A DNA stretch of 64,000 nucleotides from Xestospongia bergquistia. Its lineage: Eukaryota > Porifera > Demospongiae > Haplosclerida > Petrosiidae. Below the pieces are notes generated by a model. That model was not told the DNA's origin. It made no database searches and was given only the letters and a program-made list of their open reading frames with translations. Shown here one piece after another: positions 58,101 through 64,000 of this stretch. The first letter of the stretch is position 1. Each line of letters begins with the position of its first letter. The DNA is taken from positions 2,170,001-2,234,000 of the forward strand of contig OZ014419.1 of NCBI GenBank assembly GCA_963965975.1. Direction: 5' to 3'. Made by a program: the position numbers and the translations under genes.

Positions 58101-59191
58101 GTTAAATTAGATGGATGAGGAAAGAATGGCATGATGTATGTTGCTATGATAACACTATCTGGATCTGAAATATATAAAGTTATATGAACACCAAATATAA
58201 TATGTCATTAATATACCTAATAGTGATGAAAAGTTGAAATAATATTTTAATATTCCATTATGTACCATGTTCATTAAAGTATTCCTTTAAAAAAGAAAGA
58301 AAATACATTAATACATCTAATATATTATGGACATGTATTTATGATCTCAATGTAGTCTTAACAAGAAGGTAACATGACCATCTCTTAAAGGTCTAACTTG
58401 AGATAGTTCTGTACTAAGATTGAATTTAATTTTTCTATAGCAAAGGTTTTGTTTTAAGCAATCTTGAAAAATTATACAATAAATAGAATACCTTCTTTGT
58501 AAGTCACTAGAAGAGTTTTGAAATTGTTTAAAAGCAGGGAGATCTCTTACTGAATACAAATTGAGTTCATTAGCAATAATAGTATAATCAAGATTTAATG
58601 ATCTGTCTGTCTCATTAAGAGCATTAATAAAAATAGCACCACGAGGTTTGACCTGTGTATGAGAGAAAGAAATGAGGATGAGATAACAGTGCTATATTTA
58701 GTACATTTTTCATTGATAACTTACTTCATTGAACTTTCTATTTTTTACATTCCCCAATGTAGTATTATATTGAGCTTGTGATTGAGCACAAACTTCATAA
58801 ATCCTAAAGTATAAAGATGGAAAAGATATTTATTCCCTCTCCTTTTTACCTGTCATATTGATCATTAGCAGCTGAAGACAGACTAGCCAATGTATTGTAC
58901 TCTTGTATAACCTAAACATGAAGACATTAATTTTATTATTTTAAAATTAATTTTCTTACGGAAACAAGATGTTTCTGAAGAGCAGCAGTTGAATTATCAG
59001 GTATAGGTAGGAAAAAAGGAAGTTGAATGTTATCTCCATCTTCCTATGTATAGAAAGAAATGAAGTTATTTACATGTGACAGTCATGTGACTTGCATATA
59101 GATCTTCATTGAAATAACGGTCTTTGTAATTTGGATTAATGGTGAAGTCCAGTGAAAAGTTATACAGCCGCAATGGAGGTAGAAGAAGAGC

Positions 59192-59274
<83 letters not shown>

Positions 59275-60373
59275 TTATGCAGTATTCATACCAAAGTTAC
59301 ATTCAAATCCATTTGAAGAACCATTTGGTAATAATTCACCAAACGAGACATCTACAGATGGATGCCTGCAATAAAAAAATAATCAGTAACACATTTTTTG
59401 TCAATGATATATAAACTCAATTATTAAGACTATTTTACACTGAATGTAATAAATGTTGTTACTGGTACATTAAATAGACTTACTTTCCAATATAGTAAAA
59501 TGGTAAATCAAACAGGATTTGTTGTGATGGAATTGTACCATTATCTCTTAAAATCTCTATTACATCAATTAATCTGTCTGTTACATTAGTAAGGTTAAAA
59601 TGGTCCAGGATAGAGATCCACTCTTCATTAAATTCCCACTCTTCGTTCAATTCAAGAAGAAAGTTAAACACTTCATCATAACACACATTGGGTCTATCAA
59701 AGTCCGACTTATTACAGGCTATGACTCGACCGACATCTAGACAATGAAAATAAGGTCCCAGAGTGTGTAGAACAATCAATGAAATAAAGTAAGACATTTT
59801 GACTTTAATTTACTAGTAAAAATATGTGACAACTAGTTGTATATTTAGTTTACTAGCGTAGTATCCACAGTACAATGACATGTAATGATATTGTGCTGTC
59901 AGAAATAGACTGACTCTGCCTAGTGGACAATCTAGACTGGATTGTCAAGCATACATGTTAAAGAATGATAAAGGAAGAATACTAAATATTAGAGCTCTCT
60001 GTATTATAAATTATTAGACAGGACTTTGATATTATTATCGTATCTGTAATAATTTTGAAAGTCACATGTTGTTATCTTAAGATTAAACAAACTCTTGTGT
60101 ATTTAAAGTAGCATACCGAATGGAATTGGTAGAGAATCAGATCCAGGTACAACAGCTCCATTTTTGTGTAACAAATTATTGAGAACAACTTGAATAATAC
60201 CAGCAAATGAAATAAAGATAATAGGTACTAGTAGTTGACATATGTTGGTGACATATGACTTTATCTGGAGTGAAAAATCCTTCAGCAACTATAATGGAAG
60301 AAGATAAAAATCTTGTTAGACTAAAAATGTATCTTAGCTTGTTGAAGTCAGTAGACATCATTACATTAGCCAT
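55188..60373 (-). CDS. ABCA-type half transporter, copy h (most complete)
   Basis: About 20 exons. N-terminal: [12 protein letters not shown] then transmembrane [20 protein letters not shown] (60115-60290). Next is a long extracellular region: [20 protein letters not shown] (59480-59735), then small exons at 59282-59365, 58980-59045, 58860-58915, 58540-58800 and 58350-58530. The membrane domain follows ([12 protein letters not shown] at about 58045-58165; [15 protein letters not shown] at 57800-57990; 57545-57715; 57165-57360). The nucleotide-binding domain is complete: GLLGPNG at 56661-56745, [13 protein letters not shown] at 56465-56555, LGVCPQFD at 56250-56406, [14 protein letters not shown] and [13 protein letters not shown] with [11 protein letters not shown] at 55752-55990. 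ABCA-type C-terminal exons run to the stop at 55188 ([27 protein letters not shown]). It has one membrane domain and one NBD, so it is half-sized; likely lipid or sterol export by analogy. Exon 1 and the start at 60373 are uncertain. Confidence 0.75.
59194..59272. repeat. (GA)n microsatellite in ABCA intron
   Basis: About 78 bases of GA repeat with one AAAG break, in the intron between the ABCA exons at 58980-59045 and 59282-59365. Confidence 0.85.
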
Positions 60374-60714
60374 ATTGACGTCATTACACTTGACATGCTA
60401 TTAGCTATAAGTATATTATACATGGCAATAAATTTGGACTACATTAGAGCTAGACTTGAAACACTCCTCCCTTCGTTGAACATACCAGTGCCCAAAATTG
60501 ATGCCAAAAAGACACTTTTACGGCAAAATCACGAGACTTTAAGCTATCATCACTATTATTGATGGAACCTGTACTGGTCTGTATTACGTTAGTCCGTCTA
60601 TGGTGAACAATTTCAATCTCGGGCTCCATTGATTCTCGGATTAGCTAATTCTGTCATGTGATATGTAATCGGAGTTATACGACGGTTACTACCAGTAATG
60701 GGTAATATACGGAA
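60374..60714. promoter_or_regulatory. divergent intergenic region between ABCA (-) and NUDT16 (+)
   Basis: About 340 bases between two head-to-head start codons, and less AT-rich than most of the window. It is likely a shared bidirectional promoter; I recognise no TATA box or other firm motif. Confidence 0.45.
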
Positions 60715-61521
60715 ATGAACTGTAGTGGTAACTCTTACAGACAACTCACAGAAGCTGAAATAGATCAACTTCCAAAAGACCCAAAAGAGTGTAAGCATTG
60801 TGCTCATGCTATGATATACGCCAAACTACCAGAGAAACTGTTTGGGATATATGACAAGCGTTATGCACTATTGGTGAGTCAAATGTATCTGTTTCTGTAA
60901 GGCACATGTAACAAATATTATATGTACTATTTATAATCATAATGATAAGGGTCTCTGTTAATCTGTTACTATAAACTGACTAGCACACCCACTTTCTTTA
61001 ATTAGATGCAAATGCGATTTGATGGTACACTTGGCTTTGCAGGGGGTGTGGTTGATGAAGGTGAAACCCCTGAAGAAGCATGTACTAGAGAGTGTGTTGA
61101 GGAACTAGGGGTAACACCCTCAGAAATAACCATCACCAAATCAGACCACATTGTAACTCACTACTCTGACCACACCCACTTTTGTCTCCACTTATATGCT
61201 AAAGAAATCTCATTGGACCAATTGATAGAGATTGAAAAGAAAACTTTGTTATCAAAAGATTGGGGAAACGAAGTTCTAGGTTTTGTTCGATGTCCGTTAT
61301 ACACTTTTCCTAATGGATTAGGGTTTCCAGTTTTTCTACAGCATCAATTTATTGGTAATGCACGTGACCAACTTCTGTTTGGTATACGCCATTGTGGTCT
61401 TCTCCCAGAAGACGAGATCCAAGCTGCATTGAAGAGAAGCGGACTGATAGATTGTAAAGTTACTGTTGAAAATACTGACTATGAGAATCAAGTGGTATGT
61501 TGTTATATTCAGAATATCTAA
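60715..61521 (+). CDS. NUDT16: NUDT16-type Nudix hydrolase
   Basis: Two exons: 60715-60873 (53 codons) and 61006-61521, joined in phase 0 over a 132-base GT-AG intron, giving 224 residues. The Nudix box GX5EX7REUXEEXGU is intact: GGVVDEGETPEEACTRECVEELG at residues 62-84, with its Mg-binding REx2EE glutamates. Around it are the NUDT16 hallmarks: RYALLMQMRFDGTLGF across the splice junction, EVLGFVRCPLYT, and FLQHQFIGNARDQLL. Known vertebrate NUDT16 removes caps from U8 snoRNA and other RNAs and hydrolyses (d)IDP; the same role is inferred here, in nucleus or cytosol. Exon 1 ends ACTATTG then GTGAGT. The protein is slightly longer than the human one (about 195 residues). Confidence 0.9.
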
Positions 61522-61870
61522 AATCTAGTTGTTTTTTGTGGAATAGTCCGGAGTATTATTTCCTTTTTCCATTTTTAGGTTACTTAAGTTTATAGAAAGA
61601 ACTGGAACAAGTGAACTAATTAATTAAAATTTGAATTAAATATCAAGTACTGAATTGATCAAAAGGTAGCAGCTGTTTGTCCTGTAGGAAGTCATCATAC
61701 TTTGTTGTGTATAGTAAATATTTAAAGTTAGGGGTGGGATCAGTTTAATACACAACCAGTGACCATACCTTAGTGTATAGAAAATTGTGGGTGAGGCCTG
61801 ATTGTCACATATTTAATTAAATTCTTTACACGTTGTCATGGTAATTATAATATGATGGAACAGGTGTAGT

Positions 61871-61876
61871 AATAAA
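61871..61876 (+). terminator. poly(A) signal, NUDT16
   Basis: AATAAA 350 bases past the stop codon, the first clear one on this strand. Confidence 0.4.
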
Positions 61877-61966
61877 ATCTTTCATGTTAATAAGGTTGTC
61901 TTTTACATTTTTTGTTAACTGACTACATCTCTAGTGACATTTCTAACTTATATTTAAAATTTTATA

Positions 61967-61972
61967 TTTATT
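61967..61972 (-). terminator. poly(A) signal of the minus-strand nuclear-type gene
   Basis: AATAAA on the minus strand about 155 bases beyond the stop codon at 62127. Confidence 0.4.
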
Positions 61973-62126
61973 ATAGTAATATTTTAAATAGCAGTTCCAA
62001 ATTGAAGAAATCAGAGGAATACAAAAAAAGGAAAACACAAAGGGGAGAATGAAAATAATAAATTTATGAGATAGCTATACAATAATAATAATAATAATAA
62101 TATAAATACAGGTTATGCTAAAACAA

Positions 62127-64000
62127 CTAAGTGAGTTGTTTCCTGCTTTGCTTCTGGTGACTTGTAGTACGTTTATTATAGTGAGTGTCTGTTGAATTAT
62201 TTAATAACTCACCGGATGAAAGGAGTTTCCTCTTGTGAGGGAATTTAGCTGCCAACACAGCATCCTTGTTGTGACTTGATACAGAATGAGAACCTCCTCC
62301 CACAGCTTTACGACTTCCTGGTTCACTTATTGGCTTCTTCCGTGTATCGTGTTTTTGTTTGACCTGAGACTCAAGTTGAGCTGAGAACCAGTCCATAACT
62401 ATTGGAGCTGGTTTGAGACCTTTTGTTGTCTTCTTACTTTTAGTTTCAGGACTTTTGGAAGTAGTTTTGTCTTTTTTACGTAGAGGACTTTCTTCATCTT
62501 GATTTAATAATGTTTTGGTTTTTGATTCTTTTTTTGAGTGATCATGCATTTTTTCTTTCCTTGATCCACCACTAGTAAGTGCTGCTGGTGTGGCCTTCTT
62601 GTTTAGAGATGGATTCTTTGTTTTTGATGGCACAGATGTCTTGTTAGTAAGAAATTCCAAATCACAGAGACTGACTTTTTTAGAGGGTGGTTCAGTTTTT
62701 GGTTTGTCTGTTGTAGGTCTCTTTCTATCGTTAAGAGTTGTCTCAGGTTTAGAAGACTTGGGTTCTATTGTCTTTGAAGATTTGGTGGCATCTGTCTGGT
62801 CCTCAATATCAAGATCAGTCTTGTTGGCATCTTTAAAACTCACTGTCTTTTTCTCTGTCAATTTTGTTTTTGATTTATCTGACTTTTTCTTTTTCTCCTT
62901 TTTATCTTTGTGTAGTTTGCCAACCGGTTTTACAGGTTTTTCAGGACTTGAATTAATAATATTATCAAAAGTTGATTTAGATTTCTTTGTTGGTGGTCTG
63001 ATCAAATCATCATCATCACTGTCACTGTCATCAATCATGTTGCGTTTTATTGGACGACTGTTTTTCAGTACTGGTTTGACAGGATCAGGAGTTTTAATAA
63101 CAGGTGAAGCAGGTTTAGGTGATGGGGTTCTCTCCAAAACAGGCTTATCAAGTTCAATTGGTATATTAACAATAGTAATGTCAGTCTTGTTTTCAAACAT
63201 TTCCTCTTTTTTTTCATTATTTAAAGAATCTTTTTCAAGTATGGGTGGATTTATTAGTGGAGGGAACATAGGTTCCAGAAGACGAGGAGCTTCTAATGGT
63301 GGAGGAGACCCATCATCATCTGATGAGCTTGACATTCCAGCTTTTACAATATTGAGAATATTCTTACGTGGAACAGGTCTACGATAAACAGAGTATGGTG
63401 AGTAGTGATTAGAGGTCTCAATTTTGGGAGGAGGAGGTGGTGCTGGTGCAGGCACTTGATCTTCTGGGCTGCTCTCCCTGGTATTCAGAAATCGTTCTTC
63501 TTCAGTTAACTTCTTAGGCTTCTTTTTCCTTCGAGACTTCTCTTCTTGAACTTCTCCCACCATCTCATTTCTACTTAATGAAGTAGACAGTCCATTGGTA
63601 TCAGCAACATCATGACGGTAAGACTCATTTCCCATTGATGTTTGGAGGGTGGGAGGAGAAAGTGGAGGAGATGGTGTATGAGTGACTATTGCAGTCTTTG
63701 TTGTATCTTCCTCATTATCAAGAAATCCCCAGTAAGGGGTCTTGGGAGGAGGATCATCAAATTTAGGTGCATCGTTATCTGAGTCACCTCCAGTGGAAAA
63801 CAGATCAGAGGACAAAAATAACATGCTATCTGGAGGAGAATGGGGTTGAGGAGATTTGGCTTCCTTGCTGATCTTTTCTGCTTTGGGTGGAGTAAAAGCA
63901 GGAGCAGGAGGAGAAGGGGATGGAGATGGAATGGGAGAGGGTTCGGTACTTTTGTCTGGTGGTGGTGGTTCGAATGCTACAGGTTGAGCATAAAAAGGAA
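62127..64000 (-). CDS. long low-complexity, probably nuclear protein (C-terminal part)
   Basis: A single open frame runs from the window edge to the stop at 62127, at least 623 residues, with no intron. It continues in frame beyond the internal Met at 63824, so that Met is not evidence of the start. Composition: Pro/Ser-rich N part (PSPIPSPSPSPPAPAFTPPK), RRKKKPKKLTEEERF, an acidic patch (MIDDSDSDDDDLIRPP), Lys-rich runs (KDKKEKKKKSDKSKTK) and a C-terminus with IVMDWFSAQLES and FPHKRKLLSSGELL. Multiple basic clusters could act as nuclear localisation signals, and SP/TP sites are frequent. This looks like a disordered transcription or chromatin-associated protein. I do not recognise the family. 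Codon use and base composition are more balanced than in the receptor array. Confidence 0.75.
   Translation of the reverse strand, partial: PFYAQPVAFEPPPPDKSTEPSPIPSPSPSPPAPAFTPPKAEKISKEAKSPQPHSPPDSMLFLSSDLFSTGGDSDNDAPKFDDPPPKTPYWGFLDNEEDTTKTAIVTHTPSPPLSPPTLQTSMGNESYRHDVADTNGLSTSLSRNEMVGEVQEEKSRRKKKPKKLTEEERFLNTRESSPEDQVPAPAPPPPPKIETSNHYSPYSVYRRPVPRKNILNIVKAGMSSSSDDDGSPPPLEAPRLLEPMFPPLINPPILEKDSLNNEKKEEMFENKTDITIVNIPIELDKPVLERTPSPKPASPVIKTPDPVKPVLKNSRPIKRNMIDDSDSDDDDLIRPPTKKSKSTFDNIINSSPEKPVKPVGKLHKDKKEKKKKSDKSKTKLTEKKTVSFKDANKTDLDIEDQTDATKSSKTIEPKSSKPETTLNDRKRPTTDKPKTEPPSKKVSLCDLEFLTNKTSVPSKTKNPSLNKKATPAALTSGGSRKEKMHDHSKKESKTKTLLNQDEESPLRKKDKTTSKSPETKSKKTTKGLKPAPIVMDWFSAQLESQVKQKHDTRKKPISEPGSRKAVGGGSHSVSSHNKDAVLAAKFPHKRKLLSSGELLNNSTDTHYNKRTTSHQKQSRKQLT

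Larger units (their letters stand above)
61522..62126. other. convergent 3' region
   Basis: Lies between the tail-to-tail genes. It contains a plus-strand AATAAA at 61871-61876 for NUDT16 and a minus-strand AATAAA (61967-61972) for the neighbouring gene. Nothing else is recognised. Confidence 0.5.

Noticed and set aside
59139..59414. Arg-Glu repeat open frame
   Set aside because: Translation of the GA microsatellite in an ABCA intron.
62590..63387. 265-residue plus-strand open frame
   Set aside because: It is antisense to the long minus-strand protein. Its Ser/Phe/Leu-rich composition is what the reverse of Lys/Ser/Pro-rich coding yields, and it has no domain.

Overview
The window looks like animal nuclear DNA. 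It is AT-rich, its genes are split by very short introns (often about 50-100 bases) with GT-AG ends, and its domains are metazoan: Ig and fibronectin-III (FN3) receptors, a tandem receptor tyrosine phosphatase, NIDO plus EGF, Kunitz and trypsin-inhibitor-like modules, ABCA transporters and NUDT16. The gene density, tiny introns and lineage-specific receptor arrays would suit a sponge such as Amphimedon. That is inference from style, not a database match.

Positions 1-60,400 are an accessory, segmentally duplicated region, almost all coded on the minus strand. Its building block is a pair: an Ig/FN3 single-pass receptor gene with an ABCA-type half transporter directly upstream of it. Receptor copies lie at 909-4288, 10807-14130, 30338-33718 and 42560-46003, with fragments at 8365-8887, 15530-15745, 17008-17770 and 50581-51542. 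ABCA copies lie at 5573-6160, 14357-14763, 24735-25045 (inverted), 35139-38100, 38978-41465, 42040-42270, 46330-49990 and 55188-60373. The receptors at 909, 30338 and 42560 look intact, and 55188-60373 is the only ABCA copy that looks complete. The others carry deletions, frameshifts, a lost Walker A half-exon, a lost Q-loop exon or a one-exon microinversion.

Between these units lie three other things. The first is a degenerate array of secreted cysteine-rich modules (Kunitz, TIL, VWC-like) at 1-300, 7420-8345, 9205-10460, 14800-15110, 20520-22240 and 22680-23690. The second is a NIDO-EGF gene at 17977-19466. The third is a receptor tyrosine phosphatase at 23760-29465 whose ectodomain has the same exon and domain order as the short-tailed receptors. 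Its phosphatase part is frameshifted, and its D1 core is missing where ABCA-flank sequence sits.

Positions 51,543-54,850 interrupt the last receptor/ABCA pair and hold an inactivated UPF0696/DUF1917-like gene, a zinc-finger scrap, a GC-rich hairpin, a minisatellite and two E2F-like sites.

From 60,400 onward the DNA becomes ordinary: a two-exon NUDT16-type Nudix hydrolase on the plus strand, then the 3' part of a long, low-complexity, probably nuclear protein on the minus strand that runs out of the window.

The most interesting signal is the family of paired-type receptors. They share one ectodomain plan with two kinds of cytoplasmic end: tandem phosphatase domains, or a short conserved tail with an ITAM-like spacing of tyrosines. 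Structured GC-rich hairpins lie just upstream of the receptor start codons.
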